A stretch of DNA of 64,000 bases, taken from positions 248,001 to 312,000 of the forward strand of contig NZ_JMLK01000007.1 in assembly GCF_000686725.1 (NCBI RefSeq), written 5' to 3'. Source of the stretch: Clostridium akagii DSM 12554 (lineage in GTDB: Bacteria; Bacillota; Clostridia; Clostridiales; Clostridiaceae). Within the stretch, counting starts at the first letter, position 1; each line of letters begins with the position of its first letter. Shown one piece after another: positions 35,477 through 44,399 of this stretch. The notes beneath the pieces were generated by a model. It made no database searches. It was given only the letters and a program-made list of their open reading frames with translations, and was not told the DNA's origin. A program made the position numbers and the translations under genes.

Positions 35477-35561
35477 TAAGAAGTAGAGGAATATATTTAT
35501 TTTCAATGATTCATCAATAGATTTATAAAATTAGAGTGGTTAAAATAATATAAAATTAGGA

Positions 35562-37043
35562 GTGATAAAAATGAAAGAAGAGATGTATGAATTAAATGAA
35601 GACATGAGTTCAAGTAGTCTTTACAATAATGACTTAGCGCCGACAAAGTTAAAAGATAGAACTTGGAATACCTACAACTATACAGCACTTTGGATTGGAA
35701 TGGCACATTGTGTTCCTACCTACACAATGGCAGGAAGTTTAATTGCACTTGGGATGAGTTGGATTCAAGCACTACTTACAATAACTCTTGGAAACCTTAT
35801 AGTTTTAATACCAATGCTTCTTAATTCTCATCCTGGAGCAAAATATGGAATCTCTTTTCCTGTTTTTGCCAGAGCATCCTTTGGAACTAAAGGTGCTAAC
35901 ATAGTAGCAATTTTAAGAGCTATAGTTGCTTGTGGATGGTTTGGAATAAATACATTTATAGGTGGAAGTGCTTTAAATGTTTTAGTTTCATCATTAGTTC
36001 CAGGTTTTTCGCATATTGGAGGAAACTTTCAAGTTGCAGGACTATCTCTTTCTGCTGGAATTACATTTATGATATTTTGGGCAATTGAAATGATGATTAT
36101 ATATAAGGGTATGGACATAGTCAAAAAATTTGAAAACTGGGCAGCACCACTAGTTATGATTTTAGCACTTATATTACTTGTATGGATGGTGGTGTCAGCA
36201 AAAGGGTTTGGACCACTATTAAGTACACCAAGTAAATTCACAAACGCAGGACAATTTATGAAGGTATTTATACCATCACTTACAGGTACAGTAGGTTTTT
36301 GGGCAACTATATCTCTTAATATACCTGACTTTACTCGATTTGCAAAAAGCCAAAAGCAACAGATGAAAGGTCAAGCAATAGGGTTACCAGTAACAATGAC
36401 AGTGTTCTCTGCAATGGGTATACTTATAACTTCTGCCAGTGTTATATTATATGGCAAATCAATGTGGGATCCCGTTGAAGTTATATCTAAATTTACAAAT
36501 CCAGTTGCATTACTTGTTGGTTTCTTTGGAATAGTTGTTGCATCACTTTCAGTTAATATAGCAGCAAACATAGTATCACCTGCATACGATTTTTCAAACT
36601 GTTATCCAAAGCGTATAAGTTTTAAAATGGGTGGACTTATTACAGGTGTTATTGGAATATTGATGATGCCATGGAGACTTCTTGCAGATCCATCAGGATA
36701 TATTTTCACATGGCTTGGAACTTATTCTGGAATACTTGGACCAATTGCTGCAATAATAATTTGTGATTATTGGGTTTGTAGAAAAACAAAACTTAACTTA
36801 AAGGATTTGTATAGTACTACTGGAGAATATTCTTATACCAACGGATTTAACCCAAGAGCAATAATAGCACTTATTTTAGGAATCGTTGGAGCTCTTATAG
36901 GTAAGATAGTCCCAAGTTTAAGTGGAGTGTCAGACTATGCATGGTTTGTAGGGTTTGGTTTATCATTTGTAATTTATCTTTTATTAAATAGAGGCAAAAG
37001 TGTTACAAGTACAAGTGCATCGCCAAAGGAAGAAGTAGTTTAG
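35562..37043 (+). CDS. NCS1-family pyrimidine/allantoin permease
   Basis: A 493-aa transporter with 12 predicted TM helices and NCS1 signatures: DLAPTKLKDRTWNTYNYTALWIGM near the start, the PVFARASFG segment in the third helix, and NIPDFTRFAKS in the middle. Members carry uracil, cytosine, allantoin or hydantoins with Na+ or H+. In this cluster uracil, thymine or dihydropyrimidine uptake is the natural inference. It follows the MITE-like element, and AGGAGTG precedes the ATG. Confidence 0.88.
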   Translation: MIKMKEEMYELNEDMSSSSLYNNDLAPTKLKDRTWNTYNYTALWIGMAHCVPTYTMAGSLIALGMSWIQALLTITLGNLIVLIPMLLNSHPGAKYGISFPVFARASFGTKGANIVAILRAIVACGWFGINTFIGGSALNVLVSSLVPGFSHIGGNFQVAGLSLSAGITFMIFWAIEMMIIYKGMDIVKKFENWAAPLVMILALILLVWMVVSAKGFGPLLSTPSKFTNAGQFMKVFIPSLTGTVGFWATISLNIPDFTRFAKSQKQQMKGQAIGLPVTMTVFSAMGILITSASVILYGKSMWDPVEVISKFTNPVALLVGFFGIVVASLSVNIAANIVSPAYDFSNCYPKRISFKMGGLITGVIGILMMPWRLLADPSGYIFTWLGTYSGILGPIAAIIICDYWVCRKTKLNLKDLYSTTGEYSYTNGFNPRAIIALILGIVGALIGKIVPSLSGVSDYAWFVGFGLSFVIYLLLNRGKSVTSTSASPKEEVV

Positions 37044-37092
37044 GAGAGGGGCAAGGGACAAGTTGAAAAATTAGGAATGGGGTGAAAGTTAA

Positions 37093-38460
37093 ATGGATAA
37101 GATAATTAAAAATGGAACTATTATAACGGCTTTTGATACATTTAGAGCTGATATAGGCATTGAGGATGGAAAAATTGTTATGATAGCTAAGGACATAAAA
37201 GACGAAAAGGCTGAAATAATAGATGCTAAAGGAAAATACGTACTTCCAGGTGCCATAGATTCACATACACATTTACAAATGCCTTTTGGTGGAACAATAT
37301 CTGCTGATAATTATGAAGCAGGAACTAGAGCTGCGGCTTGTGGTGGAGTTACTACAGTCTTTGATTTTGCACTTCAACAGAAAGGACATGGAATTGTTCA
37401 AACTGCCAAGGAAAGAGATGCACTTTGTGCACCACAGGCATGTGTTGATTATGCTTTCCACGTGGCAATAACAGATTTGAGACCAGAAGTTTTGGATGAA
37501 TTTAAAGCAGCAGTAGAATTTGGAATATCTAGTTTTAAAGTATTTATGGTATATAAAAAAGAAGGACTAATGGTTAATGACGGGGTGTTATGCAAGGTAC
37601 TTGAAAAAGCTAAAGAAGTTGGAGCAATTATAGCCGTACATGCTGAAAATCCAGATCTCATTGATGCAAGAACTGAGGATTTCTTAAAAGAAGGTAAAAC
37701 TTCAGCTTGGTATCATTACCTTTCTAGGCCTGAATTTGTTGAAGCAGAAGCTGATATTCGTGCAATACATTGGGCTAAGTCATTAAATACACCTCTCTAT
37801 ATTGTCCACCTTGCAAATAAGCAAGGCATGGATGAAGTTAAAAAAGCTAGAGATGAAGGTTATGAGATTTATGCAGAAACATGTCCGCAATATTTACATT
37901 TTACAAATGAAGTATATAAAAGGGAAGATGGAAGAAATTTTGTATGTTCACCTCCAATGAAAGCACAGGAAAGCCAGGACGCATTATGGCTTGGAATTAA
38001 AAGTGGCGATATTGCAACAATTGCTACAGATCACTGTCCATTCCAAAGTTATGAGAAGGATTGGGGAAAAGATGATTTTACAAAGATTCCTAATGGTTGT
38101 ATGGGAATAGAAAACATGTATCCATATATGTTAAGCGAAGCAAATAAGGGAAGAATTACATTAAATAAGGTAGTTGAACTATGCTGCAAAAATCCTGCTA
38201 AGATATATGGCTGTGCACCTGAAAAAGGAACAATTGCAGTGGGTAGTGACGCCGATATAGTTATATATGATCCAAATAAAAAATTTACGGTTTCAAAAGA
38301 TAATATGCATTCTGATGTGGATTATACAATTTGGGAAGGCTTAGAACTTAATGGTTATGTGGATATGACCTTTTCAAGAGGAAAATTAGTATTTAAAGAT
38401 GGAGAATTTTGTGGTGAGCCTGGCTGGGGTAAATTACTAAAACGAAAAGCTAGAAAATAA
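37093..38460 (+). CDS. hydA: Dihydropyrimidinase (D-hydantoinase)
   Basis: A 455-aa cyclic amidohydrolase: metal ligands HTH in GAIDSHTHLQMP, the carbamylated lysine in SSFKVFMVYK, IAVHAEN, HLANKQG and the final aspartate in IATDHCPF. It opens dihydrouracil or dihydrothymine to the N-carbamoyl-beta-amino acid. Strong family match over full length. GGGGTG precedes the ATG, and it lies between the permease and the PreT-like/PreA genes. Confidence 0.92.
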   Translation: MDKIIKNGTIITAFDTFRADIGIEDGKIVMIAKDIKDEKAEIIDAKGKYVLPGAIDSHTHLQMPFGGTISADNYEAGTRAAACGGVTTVFDFALQQKGHGIVQTAKERDALCAPQACVDYAFHVAITDLRPEVLDEFKAAVEFGISSFKVFMVYKKEGLMVNDGVLCKVLEKAKEVGAIIAVHAENPDLIDARTEDFLKEGKTSAWYHYLSRPEFVEAEADIRAIHWAKSLNTPLYIVHLANKQGMDEVKKARDEGYEIYAETCPQYLHFTNEVYKREDGRNFVCSPPMKAQESQDALWLGIKSGDIATIATDHCPFQSYEKDWGKDDFTKIPNGCMGIENMYPYMLSEANKGRITLNKVVELCCKNPAKIYGCAPEKGTIAVGSDADIVIYDPNKKFTVSKDNMHSDVDYTIWEGLELNGYVDMTFSRGKLVFKDGEFCGEPGWGKLLKRKARK

Positions 38461-38475
38461 CTTTATAAATATGAG

Positions 38476-38531
38476 GAAAATAACCGGCTAGTATGATGTG
38501 AAATATGTTAACATACTGGCTGGTTATTTTC
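38476..38531. repeat. Hairpin related to the MITE-like repeat
   Basis: GAAAATAACCGGCTAGTATG pairs with CATACTGGCTGGTTATTTTC (one mismatch and one or two G-U pairs). The arms resemble the AAAATAACTAGTCAGTATGC ends of the full elements, so this may be a shrunken derivative. It also works as a terminator-like hairpin between hydA and the preT-like gene. Confidence 0.5.
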
Positions 38532-38625
38532 ATCCATTATTTAAGTAAAGGCTAGGCACTTTCAAAATAATAAATAGTTAGTTTGATATATTTGTTTAGG
38601 AGAAATTATATGAGGAGAGCAAATT

Positions 38626-38919
38626 ATGAATAAAAATAAAATCATGTTAAATGAAGAATCTGCTAGATGCCTTTTATGTCATGAACCACCATGTAGCAAA
38701 GCATGTCCAGCTAAAAAAGACCCCGCTAGCATAATCATGTCACTAAGGATGGATAACTACAAATGTGCAAATATAAAAGCAAAGGAAGAATTAGAGAAAT
38801 ATGGAGCTTGTGGAGAGTCATGTGATAATAAAATGTATTGTCAGAGAAATTGTACAAGAGGGAAAATAGATAGACCAATAAAGATAAGAATGATTCAGGA
38901 GAGTATTTATAGGGAATGA
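38626..38919 (+). CDS. Stand-alone Fe-S domain of the PreT type (short dihydropyrimidine dehydrogenase subunit)
   Basis: A 97-aa protein that corresponds only to the N-terminal Fer4_20 domain of PreT/GltD proteins: ARCLLCHEPPCSKACPAKKDP, then YGACGESC and YCQRNCTRGKIDRPI. These cysteines normally hold two [4Fe-4S] clusters. Normal PreT is about 410 aa with FAD and NADPH domains; these are absent, and PreA starts only 44 bp after the stop, so nothing has been lost in between. It may link PreA to a separate electron donor such as ferredoxin. Confidence 0.8.
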   Translation: MNKNKIMLNEESARCLLCHEPPCSKACPAKKDPASIIMSLRMDNYKCANIKAKEELEKYGACGESCDNKMYCQRNCTRGKIDRPIKIRMIQESIYRE

Positions 38920-38963
38920 AATTATATATAACTTAAGCAATATAAAAAAGGAGGAAAATTTAA

Positions 38964-40166
38964 ATGAATAAGGATTTGTCTATAGAGTTTTGCGGCGTTA
39001 AATGTGAAAATCCTTTTTTTCTTTCATCTTCAGTAGTTGGAAGCAATTATGATATGTGTGCAAAAGCATTGGAAATGGGATGGGCAGGAGTAGTATTTAA
39101 AACTATAGGTTTTTATATTCCCAGTGAGGTATCACCAAGGTTTGATGTAATAGGCAAAGAAAATACACCCTTCATGGGTTTTAAGAATATGGAACAAATT
39201 TCAGATCATCCACTGGAACAAAATTTGAAATGGTTAAAAAAATTAAAGGAAAATTATCCTTCAAAGGTGATAGTTGCCTCAATAATGGGTGAAAATGAGG
39301 ATGAATGGACAGAACTGGCTAGACTTGTAACTAGAACTGGAGCAGATATAATAGAATGTAATTTTTCATGTCCTCAAATGACAAGCGAGGCTATGGGCGC
39401 AGATGTTGGTCAAAATCCGGAATTAGTTAAAAAATATTGTCAGGCTACAAGACGCGGAACTAATCTTCCTATTTTGTCAAAAATGACTCCAAACCTTGGG
39501 GATATGATAATACCAGCCATTGCATCAATTGAAGGTGGAGCAGATGCAATCGCGGCAATAAATACTGTAAAAAGTATAACAAGGGTAGATTTAGATGCAC
39601 TTACACCTTTTCCTATTATAAATGGTAAATCAGCAGTTTCTGGCTATTCAGGAAAGGCTGTAAAACCCATAGCATTAAGATTTATAAATGAATTGGCACA
39701 AAATAAAAGGCTTGAAAATGTTCCCATTAGCGGAATGGGTGGTATAGAAACTTGGAGTGATGCTGTTGAATTTATACTTTTAGGGGCTTCTAATATCCAA
39801 ATTACTACAGCTATAATGCAATATGGATATAGAATAATAGATGATTTAATAAGTGGACTAAGTCTTTATATGGAAGAGAACGGCTTTGAAAAATTGGATG
39901 AACTAGTTGGTATGGCTTTGAAAAATATAGTTACAGCAGATAAATTAGATAGAACTTATGTTATCTATCCAAAGTTTAATAAGGACATCTGCGTTGGCTG
40001 TGGAAGATGTTATATTTCGTGCTATGACGGAGGCCATCAGGCTATAAAATGGAATAGTGAAAACAGGGAAGTTTCGTTAATTAAAAAAAATTGTGTTGGA
40101 TGTCATCTTTGTATTAATGTTTGCCCTGTAAATGCTATTTCAAGTGGAGAAAAAATTTATAAATAA
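38964..40166 (+). CDS. preA: Dihydropyrimidine dehydrogenase, PreA subunit
   Basis: A 400-aa protein: an FMN-binding dihydroorotate-dehydrogenase-like barrel (about 1-310; ECNFSCPQM carries the usual active-site cysteine region, then SKMTPNLGD and [14 protein letters not shown]), followed by two [4Fe-4S] motifs, [11 protein letters not shown] and [12 protein letters not shown]. It reduces uracil or thymine to the 5,6-dihydro form. The absence of a full PreT suggests that electrons reach the FMN through these clusters from ferredoxin. A terminator follows, closing the pathway operon. Confidence 0.9.
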   Translation: MNKDLSIEFCGVKCENPFFLSSSVVGSNYDMCAKALEMGWAGVVFKTIGFYIPSEVSPRFDVIGKENTPFMGFKNMEQISDHPLEQNLKWLKKLKENYPSKVIVASIMGENEDEWTELARLVTRTGADIIECNFSCPQMTSEAMGADVGQNPELVKKYCQATRRGTNLPILSKMTPNLGDMIIPAIASIEGGADAIAAINTVKSITRVDLDALTPFPIINGKSAVSGYSGKAVKPIALRFINELAQNKRLENVPISGMGGIETWSDAVEFILLGASNIQITTAIMQYGYRIIDDLISGLSLYMEENGFEKLDELVGMALKNIVTADKLDRTYVIYPKFNKDICVGCGRCYISCYDGGHQAIKWNSENREVSLIKKNCVGCHLCINVCPVNAISSGEKIYK

Positions 40167-40182
40167 AATAATAAATTATAAA

Positions 40183-40228
40183 AAGCAAACCCTAGACAAA
40201 AATGGTAGATTTTAATCATTTGGGGTTT
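40183..40228 (+). terminator. Terminator at the end of the pyrimidine operon
   Basis: GCAAACCC pairs with GGGGTTTG across a larger loop, followed by TTTTTTT. Confidence 0.7.
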
Positions 40229-40334
40229 GTTTTTTTTATCCTATTATGCTAAATTATATTTAGTATTTATGTTTTATGGTGATTGCTATGAAATGCAATC
40301 AAGCAGAGTTATACGAGAAAGGAAGATGAGTGAA

Positions 40335-41501
40335 ATGATACTAATTAAAAATGGTAAAATACTTACCATGGCGGCTAAAAACTATGAAAATGGATGTATA
40401 CTAATTGATAATGGTAAAATTATTGATATTCAGGAAAAAATAGATACACCTTTAGGGGCAACGGTTATTGATGCACAAGGATTGCTTGTTATGCCTGGAA
40501 TCATTGATGCACATTGCCATTTGGGAATGTGGGAGGATTCTATTGGCTTTGAAGGTGCTGATGGTAATGAAATGACTAGCCCTATAACTCCTCATCTTAG
40601 AGCAATAGATGCTATTAATCCAATGGATAGAACATTTAAAGATGCCTATGAAGCTGGCGTAACAACGGTTATGACAGGACCAGGCAGTGCAAATGTTATA
40701 GGTGGACAATTTGCGGTTATTAAAACTTATGGAAAAAGAATCGATGATATGATTTTAAAAGCACCAGCAGCTATTAAAGTTGCTTTTGGTGAAAATCCAA
40801 AGAGAGTGTACAACCACAAAGGACAAACTCCACAGACAAGAATGGCAACCGCAGCACTTTTAAGAGAAACATTAATAAAAGCTAAAGACTATGTAGAAAA
40901 GAAAAAAAGGGGAGAAATAAATCAGGATAAAATACCGGATATTGATATAAGGCTTGAGGCGTTAATACCTGTTCTTAATAAGGAAATACCATTAAAGGCT
41001 CATGCACATAGAGCAGATGATATTTTTACTGCATTAAGAATTGCAAGAGAATTTGATGTAAATATAACTCTTGATCACGTAACAGAAGGACATCTTATTG
41101 TAGAAGAACTTAAGAAAGAAAATGTGCCACTTATAATCGGTCCAACTTTTGGAACAAGAGGTAAAGTGGAACTTAAAGAAAAAGATTTTAAAACACCAGG
41201 GATTTTATCAAGGGCTGGTATAAAAATTGCAATTATGACGGATCATCCCGTAATACCTATACAACATCTGCCTATGTGCGCTGCCTATGCTGTTAAATAC
41301 GGAATGGATGAAGAAGAGGCATTAAAAGCAATTACTATAAATGCTGCTGAGATAATTGGTGTTTCAGATAGGGTAGGAAGTATTGAAGTTGGGAAGGATG
41401 GGGATATAGTTATATTTGATGGCAATCCTCTAGATATAAAGGCAAATTCATTATATGTTTTAATAAATGGAAATATAGTAAAAGAACCACTTTTATTGTG
41501 A
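40335..41501 (+). CDS. Imidazolonepropionase-like amidohydrolase
   Basis: A 388-aa amidohydrolase-superfamily member: metal-site HxH in IDAHCHLGMWED, a histidine in KAHAHRADD, the second in LDHVTEGH, and the aspartate in IMTDHPVIP. It resembles the unassigned imidazolonepropionase-like group, whose substrates vary (cyclic amides, dipeptides). It is separated from the pyrimidine operon by a terminator, so a part in that pathway is not shown. ATG 40335 is 9 nt after GGAAG. Confidence 0.8.
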   Translation: MILIKNGKILTMAAKNYENGCILIDNGKIIDIQEKIDTPLGATVIDAQGLLVMPGIIDAHCHLGMWEDSIGFEGADGNEMTSPITPHLRAIDAINPMDRTFKDAYEAGVTTVMTGPGSANVIGGQFAVIKTYGKRIDDMILKAPAAIKVAFGENPKRVYNHKGQTPQTRMATAALLRETLIKAKDYVEKKKRGEINQDKIPDIDIRLEALIPVLNKEIPLKAHAHRADDIFTALRIAREFDVNITLDHVTEGHLIVEELKKENVPLIIGPTFGTRGKVELKEKDFKTPGILSRAGIKIAIMTDHPVIPIQHLPMCAAYAVKYGMDEEEALKAITINAAEIIGVSDRVGSIEVGKDGDIVIFDGNPLDIKANSLYVLINGNIVKEPLLL

Positions 41502-41652
41502 TTTTCATCAAAACTCATATTATTATCTAGCATAACGTTATTTTAAGATCGCTAATGAAAAATCTCTTTCTATCAAATGTATTAATATTTTATATAGTAG
41601 ATTATAATATAGGTGTATGCTATAAATATTTGAATATGAGAGGAAGAGAAAA

Positions 41653-41925
41653 ATGGAAAAAGATTATTTTAAGGATAGATCGCTGGAGAGTAAATTAATA
41701 AACTCAATTAATATAGGTGATACAGTATATATTTGTGAGAAGGATAAGCAAAGGTCAGCAAGTAAAATAGAGGATTTAACAAAAGGTTATGTAGTTAGAA
41801 GGCTTACTAGACATGATCATCCCAGAGGAATTAAAGTTGAAATAAAGGGTACAAATGCTAAAACATCTATAGGCAGAGTTGTTTATTTAGTGAGAAATAA
41901 TAAAATCCTTTATGGAGATAAATAA
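41653..41925 (+). CDS. YwbE-family protein (DUF2196)
   Basis: A 90-aa protein whose second half carries the YwbE pattern: LTKGYVVRRLT, HDHPRGIKVEI and IGRVVYLV. Such proteins of about 65-90 aa have a small beta-barrel, possibly KOW-like, and no settled function. It is monocistronic by appearance, with a weak GAGAGG ribosome site. Confidence 0.75.
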   Translation: MEKDYFKDRSLESKLINSINIGDTVYICEKDKQRSASKIEDLTKGYVVRRLTRHDHPRGIKVEIKGTNAKTSIGRVVYLVRNNKILYGDK

Positions 41926-41978
41926 AATAATATATTAAAGAATATTATAAATAAATTAATTATTCGGGGGATGATAAT

Positions 41979-42950
41979 TTGCTAAAATATTTATTCGAAA
42001 AGTTTTTAGGTATATTTAGTGAGTTGATTTATTTTATGTATGAAAGAAAAAAAGAAAGTGAACTACCTCAGAAATTTCAGCTTAAATTTAGAGCAAGTGG
42101 TATTTTTAAAATTGTTCAATTCACAGATCTTCACGAAAGAATGGAGAAAAATGAAAAAACAATAAATCTAATGAAAAATGTTATGGAAAAAGAAAAACCA
42201 GATTTGATATTGATAACTGGGGATTGTATTGATGGTCGTTATTGTAGATCAAGAAGCGCTACGGAAAAGGCAATCCACAATATAGCTAGTACAGTGGAGG
42301 CTACCAAAATTCCCTGGGCTGTGGTGCTCGGTAATCATGATTGCGAGCTTTGTAGCGTAAATAGGGAAGAACAGATGAAAATTTACATGTCTTATAGTCA
42401 TAATATGAGTCAAAGATTTTCAACTGTAATAGGCAGGTCAGGAGATTATAATCTATTAATTAATGATTCTAAAAATCTTACTCCAGTTTTAAATATATTT
42501 ATGATGGATTCAGGAGACTATTGTTATAGAGGTTATGATTATATAACTATGAGGCAGGTTCATTGGTATGAAAGATTATCCGATAATTTAGAAAAACAGT
42601 TTCATAAAAAAATACCTTCATTGATGTTTTTTCACATTCCACTTCAACAGCAAAAGAAGGTTGGACTAAGTGGTAATTTTGATGGAAGTAGAAATGAATC
42701 GGAATGCGTACAAAGCCGTGATAGAGGATTGTTTGATTCTTTAAAAAAAGTTGGTAATGTTAATGGAGTTTTTTGTGGACATGACCATACTAATGATTAT
42801 GCAGGTAAACTAGATGGAATAACACTAGGATATGGTCGTAGCACTGGGTATAATGGATATGGAAACGAAAAACTCTCAAAAGGAGCAACAGTTTATATAT
42901 TAGATGAAAATAAACCAGGGAAGTTTGAAACCTATAAAAAGGAAGCTTAA
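41979..42950 (+). CDS. Calcineurin-like metallophosphoesterase
   Basis: A 323-aa phosphoesterase with the metal motifs in order: QFTDLHER, ITGDCIDG, LGNHD, FHIPL and GHDHTND. An N-terminal amphipathic or membrane-touching segment of about 25 residues precedes the domain, as in the Icc/YkuE-like group that can act at the membrane. The substrate is unknown. TTG 41979 follows GGGGG at a workable distance. Confidence 0.85.
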   Translation: MLKYLFEKFLGIFSELIYFMYERKKESELPQKFQLKFRASGIFKIVQFTDLHERMEKNEKTINLMKNVMEKEKPDLILITGDCIDGRYCRSRSATEKAIHNIASTVEATKIPWAVVLGNHDCELCSVNREEQMKIYMSYSHNMSQRFSTVIGRSGDYNLLINDSKNLTPVLNIFMMDSGDYCYRGYDYITMRQVHWYERLSDNLEKQFHKKIPSLMFFHIPLQQQKKVGLSGNFDGSRNESECVQSRDRGLFDSLKKVGNVNGVFCGHDHTNDYAGKLDGITLGYGRSTGYNGYGNEKLSKGATVYILDENKPGKFETYKKEA

Positions 42951-43001
42951 CGTTATTATAAGTGACAAGTACAAGCAATTTATGGAGATTTTGCATTGGA
43001 C

Positions 43002-43057
43002 AAAACAATAGAATAGAAGTGGGCCTCTGCAGAGGCCCACTTCTATTCTATTGTTTT
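43002..43057. terminator. 56-bp perfect palindrome acting as bidirectional terminator
   Basis: All 28 base pairs match around the centre CTGCAG; the GC-rich core GTGGGCCTCT sits inside AT-rich arms that end in A and T runs. It lies between the convergent phosphoesterase and SDR genes, so it can end both transcripts. Confidence 0.9.
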
Positions 43058-43099
43058 TAGGCAGGAAATTTTCAAAAACTTATTAATGGTTTATATGCA

Positions 43100-43861
43100 T
43101 TATTGTTGCGAAATATATTTAACAACTTTAGTCACAAGGCTTCTTGGCATAAATTTAACTAAGTATACCATGGCTTTATTTGAAGCTCCGGGGATTACAA
43201 CTCGTTTATTTTTCATAAGAGCATGGTAACCTATTTTGGTTGCAACATCTGCTGCCATTGCTCTACTGAACATTTTTGATTTATCGGCAGAAGCAACCTT
43301 TCCAAAATTAGTAGATGTAGGGCCAGGACAAAGTGTCGTAATTGTTATTCCAGATCCCTTTAGTTCTTCAACTAAAGCTTCAGAAAATGACAATACATAT
43401 GCCTTAGTTGCATAATAAACTGCCATAAGTGGTCCCGGTTCAAAGGAAGCAACAGAAGCAACATTCATTATTTTTCCATCTTTTCTAGATTTCATTTCTT
43501 GTAGCACATAATGAGTCAATTCAGTAAGAACTGAAATATTAAGTTGAATCATATTAAGTTGTCTTTTAAGGTCTAACTTATCAAATTCACCTAAAAGTCC
43601 AAAACCAGCATTATTAACTAATACATCTACATTAAATTTTTGTGCTTTTATTTTCTCATAGAGTTCCTTTACTGCATTAGGAGCTGTCAAATCTTTTGAA
43701 ATTATTGTGATTTTTGTACTAGGAAATTCAATTTTTATTTCTTCTAGCCTTTTAAGATTTCTGGCTACTAAAATAAGGTGATAATTATCCTTTGAAAATA
43801 ATTTTACAAATTCATAACCAAGACCACTTGAAGCACCTGTAATTAATACTGTTTTACCCAT
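43100..43861 (-). CDS. Short-chain dehydrogenase/reductase
   Basis: A 253-aa classical SDR: cofactor motif TGASSGLGYEF, NNAGFG, catalytic serine in NVASVASFEPG and YYATKAYV (YxxxK), then CPGPTSTNF. The residues LVARNLKRLEE after the second strand favour NADPH. It is likely a ketone or aldehyde reductase of the YqjQ/DltE type. An operator like that of the neighbouring arsR lies just before the start, so both genes share control. Confidence 0.88.
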   Translation of the reverse strand: MGKTVLITGASSGLGYEFVKLFSKDNYHLILVARNLKRLEEIKIEFPSTKITIISKDLTAPNAVKELYEKIKAQKFNVDVLVNNAGFGLLGEFDKLDLKRQLNMIQLNISVLTELTHYVLQEMKSRKDGKIMNVASVASFEPGPLMAVYYATKAYVLSFSEALVEELKGSGITITTLCPGPTSTNFGKVASADKSKMFSRAMAADVATKIGYHALMKNKRVVIPGASNKAMVYLVKFMPRSLVTKVVKYISQQ

Positions 43862-43881
43862 AAATTATCTTCCTTTCGTCT

Positions 43882-43905
43882 ATTAGTTTAGGCGGTTAAC
43901 CTAAT
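43882..43905. promoter_or_regulatory. ArsR-type operator upstream of the SDR gene
   Basis: ATTAGTTTAGGCGG and TTAACCTAAT form an imperfect 24-bp dyad that matches the perfect dyad at 44261-44284. It lies within 45 bp of the SDR start. Confidence 0.6.
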
Positions 43906-43915
43906 TATATAAAAA

Positions 43916-44242
43916 TTATTTAAGTGTACAACTATTTTCTATAGAAGTTATAAGATCTTTCAGGCGATCTATGGGCTCTTTTAAAGTGAGAAAATAGTAA
44001 TTTTCTGTACCGCTTTTTTTATTATCAACAATACCAGCTTGTTTTAAAACTTTTAGATGATGAGAAACACCAGGTCTTGATAGTGGCATAAGCTCAGTTA
44101 TAGTATTTACATTTAAACCATATTTTTTATCTGCAAGGAGCATTATTATATTCTGCCTAGTAACATCCGATAACACATCAAAAACAGGTACAGATTCTCT
44201 AAAAAGTTCTAAAATGTGTTCATAATCATTATCTTTTTTCAT
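43916..44242 (-). CDS. ArsR-family transcriptional repressor
   Basis: A 108-aa winged-helix protein: VFDVLSDVTRQNIIMLL, then TITELMPLSRPGVSHHLKVLKQAGIV and the wing KKSGTENYYFL. There is no cysteine pair of the arsenic or cadmium type in the recognition helix, so it is probably not a metal sensor. The SDR gene lies 54 bp downstream on the same strand, and related operators precede both genes. Confidence 0.87.
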   Translation of the reverse strand: MKKDNDYEHILELFRESVPVFDVLSDVTRQNIIMLLADKKYGLNVNTITELMPLSRPGVSHHLKVLKQAGIVDNKKSGTENYYFLTLKEPIDRLKDLITSIENSCTLK

Positions 44243-44260
44243 TATGCCTCCTATAAGTTC

Positions 44261-44284
44261 ATTAGTTTAATCTTTTAAACTAAT
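44261..44284. promoter_or_regulatory. Operator upstream of arsR
   Basis: ATTAGTTTAA-TCTT-TTAAACTAAT is a perfect 10-bp inverted repeat with a 4-nt spacer, 19 bp before the arsR start. It suits self-repression. Confidence 0.7.
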
Positions 44285-44399
44285 AGTAGTATAATTTTTC
44301 AGGATAGTCAATGAGTATAATAAATATTATTGTATTTAAAGAGAGATTATGAGAAAATACTTTTAATATTTATAAAAATACAAGGAAGTGCAAAAAATT

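Noticed and set aside
37273-37471. Open frames on both strands inside dihydropyrimidinase
   Set aside because: They are shadows of a strongly conserved enzyme gene.
44285-44399. Possible SAM riboswitch or T-box before the homocysteine methyltransferase gene
   Set aside because: Too short, and none of the conserved blocks of those RNA classes is visible.
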